64,000 nucleotides of DNA from Candidatus Oscillochloris fontis (lineage in GTDB: Bacteria; Chloroflexota; Chloroflexia; Chloroflexales; Chloroflexaceae): contig NZ_RYFD01000004.1 in assembly GCF_004138135.1 (NCBI RefSeq), forward strand, positions 88,968 to 152,967, read 5' to 3'. The stretch's first letter is position 1; each line of letters begins with the position of its first letter. The notes beneath the pieces were generated by a model, which ran no database searches, was not told the DNA's origin, and was given only the letters and a program-made list of their open reading frames with translations. Shown in pieces: positions 49,019 through 58,168 of the stretch. A program made the position numbers and the translations under genes.

Positions 49019-50811
49019 TATGCTTTTATTCCCAACTCAGCGATGCGATCCAGCGTTGGAACTCCCTCTGGGTTCCAGCCGTGGCGGCGATAGTACTCGG
49101 CCAGCAACAGCGACAAGCGCGGCAGATGCCCCGCCGCCAACCCTTCACTCAGCGCCGTCTCACGCCAACGGGTGGGTAGCTCGTCTTGCCCGCCATTATC
49201 GGCATAACGACACGCAAAGAGCCGCTCCACCGTGACGATCCGCTCCCCGATGCGTACCATATCGGTCCCGCTGATCGCGTTACCCGTGGTCGTGATTAAC
49301 GCCAGCAACTCGCCGGGTGAGATCTGGTACGCCATCAACCCCAGGCGGCGGCAAATACCCACCGAGTCGAGGATCGCCGCGTAGCGCTCGTGCCAGATCA
49401 GGCGCAATGCCTTGCCCTTCATAGCCTGTGGGTGCGAGACCTCTTCGGGCAACCAGTTGGGGGGATCAACGATCAACTCCTCGTAACTCATCGAATAGCG
49501 GTAGTCCCCGCCAATCGGCGCGGTTGCCATCGCCAATGCGATCTGAGTCATGGCACGCGGATCAATTCCCGGCATCGCCAACCCCTTGACCTGCGCGGCA
49601 AACTCGGCTCCACCCCAGAAGACATCGGCAATCTCGCCGACACCCAACGAGAGCATATCGCGCTGCTTTTGGCGCACCGCCAGGCGATCAATCGCTGCCA
49701 GTACCGCTTGCTCATTGCCCCAGGTGAGGGTGCCCGAAAGGTTCAAACCTTCAGCCTGACACTCCATCAGGAAGGCCATCGTCGCACTTACCGAGGCGGG
49801 ATCGATCCCCAGCCGCAGGCAGCGATCCGCAAGGGTATGCAGCGTCTCGACGTTAGTGATCCCGCAGCGTGCCGCAAAACCAGCCACCAATTCGAGTTCA
49901 GGCAGGGGCAGTGTCGCCCCGGCTGGGGTGCGCGTATCGAAATAACACGGCAACGGGCACCCCGCGCAACCCCGGCTCTCATGGATTCCATACTCGTGCA
50001 GCGTCTGACGCATCTGCGTCATTGCCGGGCTTGGTTGCCCAATCCGGCCATTCTCTTCGGTCATCGCACCCCAATCCAGCGCCGTCGTCAGGAAGTGGTT
50101 ACTCCCCACCTCACGGATACCGGCAGCCAGCGGGCTGGCGCTCGCACGGCGGCGGATCAACTCCATGGCCACCGCCAGCTTCTTCTCATCCTGGCTCGCC
50201 AGCGGCGGGCCACCGCGCACCGCAATCGCCTTGAGGTGCTTGGTACCCATCACCATCCCCGGCCCGGCAGGCTCGGCCATATAGCGGCCCTCGGCCACAA
50301 TACTGGCGTAGGCCACATCCGCCTCCCCGGCTGGCCCCAAGCAGACCACCTGGAAGTCGTTGCCTAGCTCTGCACGGATGGCCGCATCGGTCTCGATGGT
50401 GTCCTTACCCAGCAGATGGCTGGCCGGACGCAAACGCACCTGGCCCTGATCAAGCACCAAGTAGCACCAGTTGGGCGCTTGGCCCCGGATGATCAGCAGA
50501 TCATACCCGGCGCGCCGCAAGGTTCCTCCCCAATGCCCCTGGCCCCAACTGTAGCCAATCGCCCCGGTAACGGGTGAACGGGTACCGACTACAAACCCTC
50601 CATTGGCATAGGCACTCGTGCCGGCCAATGGGCCTGCCGCGAAGATGAGTAAATTCTCTGGGGCCAGGGGTGGTGTGTCGTCGGGTAAATAGTTCCACAA
50701 GAGCCAGGCGATGGCCCCACGCCCGCCCAGATAGTCGCGCTCGACGGTTGCCGGGAGCTGCTGGCGCGCGAGTCCACGCTCCAGGTCTACAGTGAGGGTG
50801 CGTAGTGCCAT
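49018..50811 (-). CDS. Aldehyde:ferredoxin oxidoreductase, tungsten-pterin type
   Basis: Oxidises aldehydes to acids, or the reverse, with ferredoxin. About 597 residues of the AOR family. The N-terminal AFOR_N domain has YLGGRGAIAWLLWNYLP and GGFVVGTRSPVTGAIGYSWG; the cofactor-binding run WGGTLRRAGYDLLIIRGQAP follows. The 4Fe-4S ligands are CAGCPLPC (C-x2-C-x3-C) and the distal cysteine in DSVGICRRLG. ATG 50811 gives the family start MALRTLTVDLERG; an upstream ATG adds 15 residues. The stop overlaps the proB start. The divergent neighbour carries several ferredoxin clusters and may be its electron partner; inference. Confidence 0.93.
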   Translation of the reverse strand: MALRTLTVDLERGLARQQLPATVERDYLGGRGAIAWLLWNYLPDDTPPLAPENLLIFAAGPLAGTSAYANGGFVVGTRSPVTGAIGYSWGQGHWGGTLRRAGYDLLIIRGQAPNWCYLVLDQGQVRLRPASHLLGKDTIETDAAIRAELGNDFQVVCLGPAGEADVAYASIVAEGRYMAEPAGPGMVMGTKHLKAIAVRGGPPLASQDEKKLAVAMELIRRRASASPLAAGIREVGSNHFLTTALDWGAMTEENGRIGQPSPAMTQMRQTLHEYGIHESRGCAGCPLPCYFDTRTPAGATLPLPELELVAGFAARCGITNVETLHTLADRCLRLGIDPASVSATMAFLMECQAEGLNLSGTLTWGNEQAVLAAIDRLAVRQKQRDMLSLGVGEIADVFWGGAEFAAQVKGLAMPGIDPRAMTQIALAMATAPIGGDYRYSMSYEELIVDPPNWLPEEVSHPQAMKGKALRLIWHERYAAILDSVGICRRLGLMAYQISPGELLALITTTGNAISGTDMVRIGERIVTVERLFACRYADNGGQDELPTRWRETALSEGLAAGHLPRLSLLLAEYYRRHGWNPEGVPTLDRIAELGIKA

Positions 50812-50979
50812 GCGGGTAACTGTCCAGGCGCAGCGTGCCGCGCCCACCAAGGGCATAGAGGATGTCTCCGCCCATCATGTCTTCTGCCGGATAGGTTCTT
50901 CCGTCCCTATTATACCGCTGCCTGTATCCATATGGTACAATACTTATACCGATCTGAACGCTGCGAAGAGGTATGGTTT

Positions 50980-52410
50980 ATGGCCGCCAAAAGCGCCCCG
51001 GCTCGCACGTCTGCTGCGGCCCAGGCCCGCGCTGCTCTGGCCGCCCAACGCCAACAAGCTGCCCGCGCCATGCTCGCAGCACTCGATGGTTTGTCGAACC
51101 TTCCTCCCGCAGAAATTGATCGCCTCCTCACCCTCGGCGTCTTCCGCGCTTTTGGTTCCGCCACGACGATCTTTGGCAAACAGAAGCATGATCGCTTCCT
51201 CTTCTTTGTCCTGCGTGGCCAGTTGCAACTCCACCTGCGCGATAAAGACGGCCACGAGATGTTGTTGGCCCTGCTTGGCCCCGGCGATTGTTGTGGCGAA
51301 GGCCCCCTCTTTGGCGATCTCTTTCGCCGTATGAGCGCTACGGCGGTGACCGGATGCTACCTCTTCCATGTGCCACTTGCCGATCTGCAAGAGGCACTGG
51401 TTGATCTGCCCGAACTTAACGCGGCCTTGAATCGCATCCATCAACGCCGCATGCTTGAAAGTACACTGACCCGCATCCCCTTGCTCAGTTCGCTCTTACC
51501 AGTTGAACGTTTTGCACTTGCCAATATTCTGCGTCACTCCAGCTTTAGTCGTGGTAGCCTCATTATCCGTCAGGGCGATCACGCCAATTCACTCTACCTG
51601 ATCGAACGTGGTCAGGTGAGTATTGAGCAAGATGGCCGTACCGTAGCCACCCTCGCCGATGGCGATTTTTTTGGGGAGATTGCACTCCTCTCTGGCCATC
51701 CCCATCGTGCCAGCGTGCGTGCGATCACGTCCACCGATCTGCTCGCTCTCCCCGCTGCCGATTTTCATGCCTTGCTCTACGAACAGCCCAATCTTGAAGC
51801 CAACCTGCGCATGGTTGTAGAACAACGCAATCGCCGCAATGCCGCTCTGCACGCAGATCAGAGTCGGGCACGCGATCTCACCCAGGCGGTCGCACGCGGT
51901 CTCCTACGCGGTAGCCATTTGCTGGCGCGTACCGCGAGCCTCTGTCCTCCCGGTTGCCAAATCTGCGAGGAGGCATGTGTCGGACGCCATGGCCACCAGC
52001 GTCTCGCGCTGAATGGAACCCTGATTGATGGCCTCGATATCCTTGATGCCTGTCGCCAGTGTACCGTTGGCCCAGAGTGTGTCGAGGCATGCCCCGAACA
52101 TGCCTTTGAGCGCACCGACGATGGGGTCTTGCTCATTACCAATCGCTGTACCGGGTGCGGCGATTGTATCCCGGCGTGCCCCTACCAAGCAGTCAGTCGT
52201 GTCACCCAAGAACGCCCCGAACCGGAGGTTCTTCCCCTCTGGGTTCGCCTCCGTAATCGTTTGCATCCTCAGCCTCCGCTTCCTCCGGCTCCACCGCAAC
52301 GCGCTGATAAGTGCGATCTCTGCTCTAGCTATCCCGACCAAGCCTGTGTCAGTGCATGCCCCACTGGAGCACTACGTCTGCTGCCAGTCGAGGAGATCTT
52401 TCCCCTCTAG
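50980..52410 (+). CDS. Protein with two cyclic-nucleotide-binding-like domains and 4Fe-4S ferredoxin clusters
   Basis: 476 residues. Two CRP-type beta-barrel domains cover about 40-160 and 170-290 (the second: IIRQGDHANSLYLIERGQVS, GDFFGEIALLSGHPHRASVR, the usual phosphate-binding cassette GEIALLSG-x2-HRAS). A cysteine-rich half follows: CPPGCQICEEACVG, CRQCTVGPECVEACP, NRCTGCGDCIPACPYQAV and KCDLCSSYPDQACVSACPTG, enough for at least three clusters. No helix-turn-helix is visible, so it is not a classical CRP regulator. The domains suggest a ferredoxin electron carrier gated by cyclic nucleotide or by another ligand. It is divergent from the aldehyde oxidoreductase with 168 bases between. ATG 50980 has an AGAGG site; an upstream in-frame start at 50932 is possible. 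Confidence 0.88.
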   Translation: MAAKSAPARTSAAAQARAALAAQRQQAARAMLAALDGLSNLPPAEIDRLLTLGVFRAFGSATTIFGKQKHDRFLFFVLRGQLQLHLRDKDGHEMLLALLGPGDCCGEGPLFGDLFRRMSATAVTGCYLFHVPLADLQEALVDLPELNAALNRIHQRRMLESTLTRIPLLSSLLPVERFALANILRHSSFSRGSLIIRQGDHANSLYLIERGQVSIEQDGRTVATLADGDFFGEIALLSGHPHRASVRAITSTDLLALPAADFHALLYEQPNLEANLRMVVEQRNRRNAALHADQSRARDLTQAVARGLLRGSHLLARTASLCPPGCQICEEACVGRHGHQRLALNGTLIDGLDILDACRQCTVGPECVEACPEHAFERTDDGVLLITNRCTGCGDCIPACPYQAVSRVTQERPEPEVLPLWVRLRNRLHPQPPLPPAPPQRADKCDLCSSYPDQACVSACPTGALRLLPVEEIFPL

Positions 52411-52482
52411 GCGCAGCGATGCTTCATCCCTACAGCGCTAGAATAGCCTTGGGCTGCGTTTATCTAGAAGCCGATGGCACTC

Positions 52483-52511
52483 TTGCCACACGTTGCGGAA
52501 CAGGGTACAAT
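52483..52511 (+). promoter_or_regulatory. Promoter candidate of the hybrid histidine kinase gene
   Basis: TTGCCA (52483-52488) and TACAAT (52506-52511) are 17 bases apart. Initiation near 52518 would give a leader of about 100 bases before the ATG at 52619. The region 52411-52618 otherwise holds no gene. Confidence 0.6.
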
Positions 52512-52618
52512 CAAGTTTACGCTACCTATTCGGATGGTGTATTGGTAATCTCCACCCGCTCCATCCGTGTCGTTTTCGCGGCTAACAGCACTACGGGCAG
52601 AGAAGCGCGACCTCTACT

Positions 52619-55048
52619 ATGGAAGAGATCCTGATTATTGATGATAGCGAGCAGATCTGCGACCTTCTCGCAAATTATGTGCTGCCCGAACTTGGTTACC
52701 ATCCCTTGGTTGCCAATACCGGACGCCAGGGTTTGCAGCGCCTTCGTGCCCACTTGCCCGATCTGATCCTCCTTGATCTCCAATTGCCTGATATCTCTGG
52801 TCTCGATCTGCTGCGCTTGCTCGCGCAGGATGGCTATGATGTGCCGGTCATCCTCATGACGGCCCATGGCTCCGAGAATATTGCGGTTGAGGCGTTTCGT
52901 CTGGGGGCACGCAACTATCTGATTAAGCCCTTCTCTGATACCGAGGCGCGTGCGGCGATTGACCAAGCTCTGCGCGAACGCCGCCTGCGCCGCGATAAAG
53001 AACGCCTCACGGCCTCGCTCCAACAGCGTGTTCAGGAACTTACTGTCCTCTCGCGCATCGGGAAGTCGGTCACGGGACTCATGGAGCAGGAGCAACTCCT
53101 CGAACGGATCGTTGAAGCCGGGGTCTATATCACCCAGGCTGAAGAGGGCTTCCTTCTCCTCCGCGATGAACAGCATGATGAACTCTATCTGCGGGCGGCC
53201 AAAAATCTGGGTGAACAACGCGCCCAGAGCTTGCGTATGCCGATCAATGATACCCTCGCAGGCCAAGTTGTGCGCAGCGGTAAGCCGGTTCGTACCGATA
53301 AGACTCGCGCCGGAGTTAATCTGAAGGTTAAAACCGGCTTTCTTGTCCGCGCACTCCTTCAGGTGCCCCTGATCTTGGGCGATCAGGTCATTGGCGTGCT
53401 GGCGGTTGATAACCAACAGTCGGATCGTACCTTTAGCGAAAATGATCAGTATCTCCTCGCCACCCTCGCCGATTATGCTGCGATTGCGATAGAAAATGCA
53501 CGCCTCTATGAACAGGTGCGCCTGAGTGAACGCCGCTATAAAGATCTCTTTGTCAATGCCTACGATCTGATCTTTATGCTCGATGGTGATCTCTGTTTCA
53601 CCACCATGAATAAAGTCGGCCCCCAGATTATTGGTTCCCCGATCAATGATCTGCTCGGTAAACCGCTCCAAACCTTCTGTACACCTGACGCTTGGGACGT
53701 GGTCTCGGTACACCTGCGCTCACTCCTCGCAGGCCATAATGTGCCCCCGTTTGAATTGGAACTTATCAACCAGAACCAAGATCCGATCTATCTGGAGGTG
53801 AGCGCCCATGTGATGCAGAATGGTAACGGGAAGGCGGCAGGTCTGCACTGTATCGCTCGTAATCTGACTGAACGCCGCCGCCTTGAGCAGCAACTTATTC
53901 AGTCCGAAAAACTCTCCGCGATTGGTCAGTTGGTGGCCGGTGTGGCCCATGAACTCAATAATCCACTCACCAGTGTCAGTGGCTATGCCCAGTTGACGCT
54001 GCGCAATAAGGATCTCGCCCCTGAGACCCGTCAGGATATTGAACAGATCCACGCCCAGTCTGAACGTGCCGCAAAGATTGTCCAAAATCTGCTCATCTTC
54101 GCCCGTGAACATACCCCTGAACGCTCTGCGGTGGCGATCAATGAGGTGCTGCGCAGTTCCCTCGCACTTCAAGCATACCAGTCGCGGGTTGATAATATCG
54201 CGGTGCATCTCGATCTCGATCCCGATCTCGCGATGACAATTGCTGATCCGCACCAACTTCAACAGGTCTTCCTCAATCTGATTACGAATGCTCGCCACGC
54301 GATGGTCGAACGCGGTGGCTCCGGTACCCTTACCCTGCGTACTCGTGTGCTGCCCCCCCAGGAGCTAGGCCAAGAACCGATGATCCATATTGAGGTGGGT
54401 GATACCGGTGTGGGTATCCCTGAGCGTAATTTGCGCAAGATCTTTAATCCCTTCTTCACCACCAAGCCTATTGGTCAGGGTACCGGCTTGGGTCTCTCGA
54501 TCTGTTTTGGTATCATTAAAGAACATGAAGGCCAGATCTGGGCCGAGAGCCAACCGGGTGTCGGTACCCGTGTCTATATCGCGCTTCCCGTGCGCCAAGC
54601 CGCTGCTGCTAAGGCTGCTACGCCTCTCGCAATGCTGCCTGCACACAGCCCTGCCGATCATGTCCTCAATATCTTGGTGATTGATGATGAAGAACCGGTG
54701 CTGCGCCTCATTGATCGCTTGCTGCATGAACAGGGCCATCGTACTACCACCTTCCAGACGGCAACTGAGGGGCTTCAGGCGATCACGACCCAGCATTTTG
54801 ATGCGATTCTGTGTGATGTGCGGATGCCTGGTATGAATGGCTTTGAGATGCTCGCTGCTATTCGCCAGCGTGATCCTGAACTCGCCCTACGCCTCATCTT
54901 CATGACGGGTGATACGCTCAGCCAGACGACCCGTGACCATCTTGAACAGAGTGGCAATGTCTATTTGCCTAAACCGTTCGCGATTAGTCAGTTAGAGCTG
55001 ACTCTCCAACAGGTGCTCAAGCGGCGTTCCATCGGTTCAACTAATTGA
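52619..55048 (+). CDS. Hybrid histidine kinase: REC-GAF-PAS-HisKA-HATPase-REC
   Basis: 809 residues, no transmembrane helix. The receiver domain 1 covers 1-120 (ILIIDDS; phospho-acceptor D53 in LILLDLQLPD). A GAF domain lies at about 145-300, a PAS domain at about 305-420. The HisKA domain has H444 in VAGVAHELNNPL; ATP-binding domain boxes are GVGIPERNLRKIFNPFFTTK and GTGLGLSICFGI. The receiver domain 2 at about 685-800 has D733 in ILCDVRMPG. Such double-receiver kinases relay phosphate between domains and take input from another kinase through the first receiver. The output target is not visible nearby; no adjacent response regulator is seen. Confidence 0.93.
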   Translation: MEEILIIDDSEQICDLLANYVLPELGYHPLVANTGRQGLQRLRAHLPDLILLDLQLPDISGLDLLRLLAQDGYDVPVILMTAHGSENIAVEAFRLGARNYLIKPFSDTEARAAIDQALRERRLRRDKERLTASLQQRVQELTVLSRIGKSVTGLMEQEQLLERIVEAGVYITQAEEGFLLLRDEQHDELYLRAAKNLGEQRAQSLRMPINDTLAGQVVRSGKPVRTDKTRAGVNLKVKTGFLVRALLQVPLILGDQVIGVLAVDNQQSDRTFSENDQYLLATLADYAAIAIENARLYEQVRLSERRYKDLFVNAYDLIFMLDGDLCFTTMNKVGPQIIGSPINDLLGKPLQTFCTPDAWDVVSVHLRSLLAGHNVPPFELELINQNQDPIYLEVSAHVMQNGNGKAAGLHCIARNLTERRRLEQQLIQSEKLSAIGQLVAGVAHELNNPLTSVSGYAQLTLRNKDLAPETRQDIEQIHAQSERAAKIVQNLLIFAREHTPERSAVAINEVLRSSLALQAYQSRVDNIAVHLDLDPDLAMTIADPHQLQQVFLNLITNARHAMVERGGSGTLTLRTRVLPPQELGQEPMIHIEVGDTGVGIPERNLRKIFNPFFTTKPIGQGTGLGLSICFGIIKEHEGQIWAESQPGVGTRVYIALPVRQAAAAKAATPLAMLPAHSPADHVLNILVIDDEEPVLRLIDRLLHEQGHRTTTFQTATEGLQAITTQHFDAILCDVRMPGMNGFEMLAAIRQRDPELALRLIFMTGDTLSQTTRDHLEQSGNVYLPKPFAISQLELTLQQVLKRRSIGSTN

Positions 55049-55179
55049 TAGTAGTATGCTCGTAATGGCATGGTGCTACCGTGCATCTTAAATATGGCTC
55101 CCTTGGATGCTTGCAACGTGTCAATCACGTGTGTGCCCGCATCGCGTGGATCGTTTGGTAGATACGATGGGAAGGTGCC

Positions 55180-56091
55180 GTGGATCGTTACGCTGCCCAA
55201 GCCATTACCGCGATTACAGAAGATGGGGTCTCTGCTGCGGTTGAGATTGCGGAGAAGAGTGCCGATGTGCTGCTCTACCAAGCTCAGCGTAACCAGAGTG
55301 GTGATCTTGCTCACTTGCGCCAGGAGTTGCTTGATACCGGGTGGACGCTGATTCGCGCCCATCCCACCATGGCTCCTTTGGTCAATCTGGTGAATGCGTT
55401 ACTCTGGAAGATTGATGCGGCTACGACCTTTACCGAAGGCCAGTATGTGATCGAGGCGTCGGTTACTGAGTTTAAGCGTCGGCTCCATGTGCATGAAGCG
55501 GCGATTGCCGAAACTGCCCTGCGCCTCATTCCTGAGGATGCCCAGATTGTGACTAATGGGCGTAGTACGACGGTACGTGCTGCGCTGAGCCATGCCCAAC
55601 GCGCTGGCCGCCGTTTTCGGGTTATCTGCGCCGAGGGCCGCCCCGCCTGCGAGGGGCGCAGTATGGCCCAGGAGTTGGCCGCAAGTGGTATCCCAACCAC
55701 GCTCGTGGTTGATGCGCTGGCGGTTGTCCTCGCCGGTGAATCCCACCTCGTGCTGGTTGGTGCCGACCACCTCAGTCCGGAGGGGCTGATGAATAAGGTC
55801 GGGACGTATGGGATGGTGCTCTCGGCCAATGCGGCCAGGGTGCCCGTCTATGCGCTCTGTAGCTCCGAGAAGTTCTTGCCCCCGGCCTACCACCCGCCCC
55901 AGCAGGCGCGCTGGCCCGCTGAACAGGTCTGGCCAGAGGTGCCCGAAAATATTCAGGTCGCCAACGTCTATTTCGACTCAACCCCGCTCCATGCGCTCGC
56001 CGGGATCGTCACCGAACAGGGTGTCCAACCTACCGAGGGCATCGAGGCGTGGCTGGCGGTCATGAAGCTCAATCCGGCTTTGCAGGGCTGA
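55180..56091 (+). CDS. eIF2B/ribose-1,5-bisphosphate isomerase-like protein
   Basis: 303 residues of the eIF-2B alpha/beta/delta superfamily, which includes methylthioribose-1-phosphate isomerase and ribose-1,5-bisphosphate isomerase. Seen: QIVTNGRSTTVRAALSHAQR, FRVICAEGRPACEGRSMAQE, ESHLVLVGADHLSPEGLMNK (acidic residue of the sugar site) and VPVYALCSSEKFLP. The exact substrate is not determinable; the archaeal AMP pathway feeds ribulose-1,5-bisphosphate to RuBisCO, but no such genes are next to it. The GTG start at 55180 has GGAAGG 5 bases upstream. The end overlaps the convergent glycosyltransferase by 23 bases. Confidence 0.82.
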   Translation: MDRYAAQAITAITEDGVSAAVEIAEKSADVLLYQAQRNQSGDLAHLRQELLDTGWTLIRAHPTMAPLVNLVNALLWKIDAATTFTEGQYVIEASVTEFKRRLHVHEAAIAETALRLIPEDAQIVTNGRSTTVRAALSHAQRAGRRFRVICAEGRPACEGRSMAQELAASGIPTTLVVDALAVVLAGESHLVLVGADHLSPEGLMNKVGTYGMVLSANAARVPVYALCSSEKFLPPAYHPPQQARWPAEQVWPEVPENIQVANVYFDSTPLHALAGIVTEQGVQPTEGIEAWLAVMKLNPALQG

Positions 56092-57202
56092 ATCCCCCCA
56101 CCCGCCGGTAGATCGCCAGCGTCTCATGCGCTGCCTGCTCCCACGAGAAGCGCGCCGCTTGGCGTGGCCCGCGCTCCGCAAGCTGTTGGCGTGCATCTGC
56201 GTCGTCCCATAACTGGCTGATCACCTCGGCCCAGGCTGCAACATCTAGCGCAGGGACGCATCGAGCAGCCTCGCCAGCCACTTCGGGTAGGCTGCTCGTA
56301 TCCGCGACCACCGTCGGTGCCCCACATGCCAGTGCCTCAAGCACCGGTAGCCCAAACCCTTCGTAGAGCGAGGGGTTCAGGTAGATCCGGCATGCCGCGT
56401 AGAGCCACACCAGATCCTCGGGCGCGGGCCAACCCAGCAGATCAACCGCTTCGCCCAGCCCCAGATCGCGCATCAGATCAAAGATCGGGCCATCCAGCCA
56501 GCCGCGCACGCCCGCAATCACCAGCCGGTAGCCCGCTGCGGGGTGCCGCTCGCGGCACAGGTGCAGGGCGCGTAGGAGCGTGGCTAGGTTCTTGCGCGGC
56601 TCAATCGTGCTCACAAAGAGCAGGAAGGTGTTCGCTCGCACCGGCACGCCGTTGATGATCCGCTCCGCGTTCGGAGCAATCTGTAGTGGCCGGAAGTGCG
56701 GCGCGGCAGCCTCATAGACCACATCAATCCGCTCGGCAGGCAGATCAAGCAACTCCACAATATCGTTGCAGGTGGATTGCGAGACCGCAATCACCGCTTG
56801 GGCCGCATGCGCCGAGGCCCGTACCTGGCTATAGTAGCGCTTGGCGTCGGCATCCAGAATCTCTGGGAAGCGCAAAAAGGCCAGATCATGGATCGTGACC
56901 ACCGCTGGGCACGGGCGTATCCGTGGGGCGACGAAGTCGGGGCAGTGGAGTATGTTCAGGCGTTGCGGTAGAAGTTCGAGGGGTAGCGCCACCGCTTCAA
57001 ACCGGTTGTGCGGGGGCGTGAGTAGCCGCGCACGGCGCACGTGTGCCCCGTTGACCAGCGGTTGGGCTTGGCGGCGGTGTTGCAGAACCACCAACCTATC
57101 GCTGCCAAGTTGCCCGACCATGTGCTTGAGGAGTTGCTGGGTGTATTGGGCGATCCCACCCTGGCGGTAGGCGTTCAGCCGAGCATCAATACCGATACGC
57201 AT
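56069..57202 (-). CDS. Glycosyltransferase family 4 protein
   Basis: 377 residues, a complete GT-B fold. GIDARLNAYRQGGIAQYTQQ at the N-terminus, VVTIHDLAFLRFPEILDADA near 120, FLLFVSTIEPRKNLATLLRA at the start of the C-terminal domain and NPSLYEGFGLPVLEALACGA holding the donor-binding EGFGLPVLE motif. It transfers a sugar from a nucleotide or polyprenyl donor in envelope or exopolysaccharide synthesis; details unknown. It follows the MBL hydrolase gene by a single base and is thus cotranscribed with it. Confidence 0.92.
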   Translation of the reverse strand: MRIGIDARLNAYRQGGIAQYTQQLLKHMVGQLGSDRLVVLQHRRQAQPLVNGAHVRRARLLTPPHNRFEAVALPLELLPQRLNILHCPDFVAPRIRPCPAVVTIHDLAFLRFPEILDADAKRYYSQVRASAHAAQAVIAVSQSTCNDIVELLDLPAERIDVVYEAAAPHFRPLQIAPNAERIINGVPVRANTFLLFVSTIEPRKNLATLLRALHLCRERHPAAGYRLVIAGVRGWLDGPIFDLMRDLGLGEAVDLLGWPAPEDLVWLYAACRIYLNPSLYEGFGLPVLEALACGAPTVVADTSSLPEVAGEAARCVPALDVAAWAEVISQLWDDADARQQLAERGPRQAARFSWEQAAHETLAIYRRVGGFSPAKPD

Positions 57203-57203
57203 A

Positions 57204-57965
57204 TTATCTGGCGATCTCGATCTCTAGCCCGTCATAGGCGAAGGCTACCCCGGCTGGTAGTTCGGCACTCGCCCGCGCATGATCGAAGGCGTGGGTCATA
57301 TGTACCAAAAACGCCCGCCGTGGCTGGAGGCCGCCGATCACCGCCAACGCTTCGTCCAGCGTAAAGTGGGTCGGGTGGGGTTTGTAGCGTAACGCATTCA
57401 GCACCAAAACATCCAGATTGCGCAGGGCTTCCCATGAGGAGGGCGGAATGCTGCTGGCGTCGGTCACATAGCCCAATCCGCCCATCCGATAGGCGGTGAT
57501 CTCCCATGTGCCATGGATGATCGCCAAAGGGGTGATGCTGGTCTGCCCAATCTGAAAGCTCGCCTCGACGCTGTGTAGTTCGATGCGAGGGCGGGTTGAG
57601 CCTGCTGATGTCTCTTTGAAGGCGTAGTCAAAGCGTGAACGCACATTGCGGATGGTGCGTGGGCTGCCAAAGATCGGTAAACAATCCCCATGTTCACTCA
57701 AGGGGCGCAGATCATCAATCCCAGCAATATGATCGAAGTGGGCATGGGTGAGGAGTACCGCATCAATCTGGCGTAGCCCGGCGCTGAGTGCCTGGAGCCG
57801 AAAATCGGGGCCGGCATCAATCAGGATGGTGCGATCCGCAGTGCGTAGGAGGGCCGAGGTGCGCATGCGGCGGTTGCGCGGATCATCTGAAGTACAGACC
57901 GCACAGTCACAACCAATTACCGGAACCCCCATTGAGGTGCCTGTGCCGAGAAAGCGAAGTTGCAT
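57204..57965 (-). CDS. Metallo-beta-lactamase-fold hydrolase, PhnP-like
   Basis: 253 residues. The start FLGTGTSMGVPVIGCDCAVC plus TSDDPRNRRMRTSALL is that of PhnP-type proteins, with a CxCxxC zinc loop. LLTHAHFDHIAGIDDLRPL carries the main HxHxDH metal site, and HMTHAFDHARASAELP the later metal ligands. PhnP hydrolyses phosphoribosyl 1,2-cyclic phosphate in phosphonate use, but many homologues act on other cyclic phosphates. No phn genes are nearby. ATG 57965 follows GGAGG by 11 bases; another in-frame ATG is at 57983. Confidence 0.88.
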   Translation of the reverse strand: MQLRFLGTGTSMGVPVIGCDCAVCTSDDPRNRRMRTSALLRTADRTILIDAGPDFRLQALSAGLRQIDAVLLTHAHFDHIAGIDDLRPLSEHGDCLPIFGSPRTIRNVRSRFDYAFKETSAGSTRPRIELHSVEASFQIGQTSITPLAIIHGTWEITAYRMGGLGYVTDASSIPPSSWEALRNLDVLVLNALRYKPHPTHFTLDEALAVIGGLQPRRAFLVHMTHAFDHARASAELPAGVAFAYDGLEIEIAR

Positions 57966-58000
57966 GAATGTGTCTGCCTCCAAGCCTGATCTTTGGCGGT

Positions 58001-58033
58001 ATTATAGCACTGCTACAATAAAAAAACTGTCAA
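58001..58033 (-). promoter_or_regulatory. Possible promoter of the MBL-glycosyltransferase operon
   Basis: On the minus strand a TATAAT (58001-58006) lies 36 bases before the ATG at 57965. A TTGACA (58028-58033) is 21 bases upstream of it, which is longer than the optimal spacing. The spacer is very AT-rich (a seven-base T-run), which may help. It is weaker evidence than the divergent promoter on the other strand. Confidence 0.45.
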
Positions 58034-58053
58034 CCAGTTGTCATCTAAGGATC

Positions 58054-58082
58054 TTGATCCTTGTGACACTCTCGCCTATACT
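58054..58082 (+). promoter_or_regulatory. Promoter of the membrane histidine kinase gene
   Basis: TTGATC (58054-58059) and TATACT (58077-58082) are 17 bases apart. Transcription would start about 80 bases before the ATG at 58169. The leader contains GAGGAA at about 58157 as ribosome site. Confidence 0.6.
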
Positions 58083-58168
58083 TTACCTTGAGGGAGTCTG
58101 ATCGGCTCAGGCTTACTTTGGGTTATGATACAGAGGGCTACAAGGCACCAAGATCCGAGGAACCTCCT

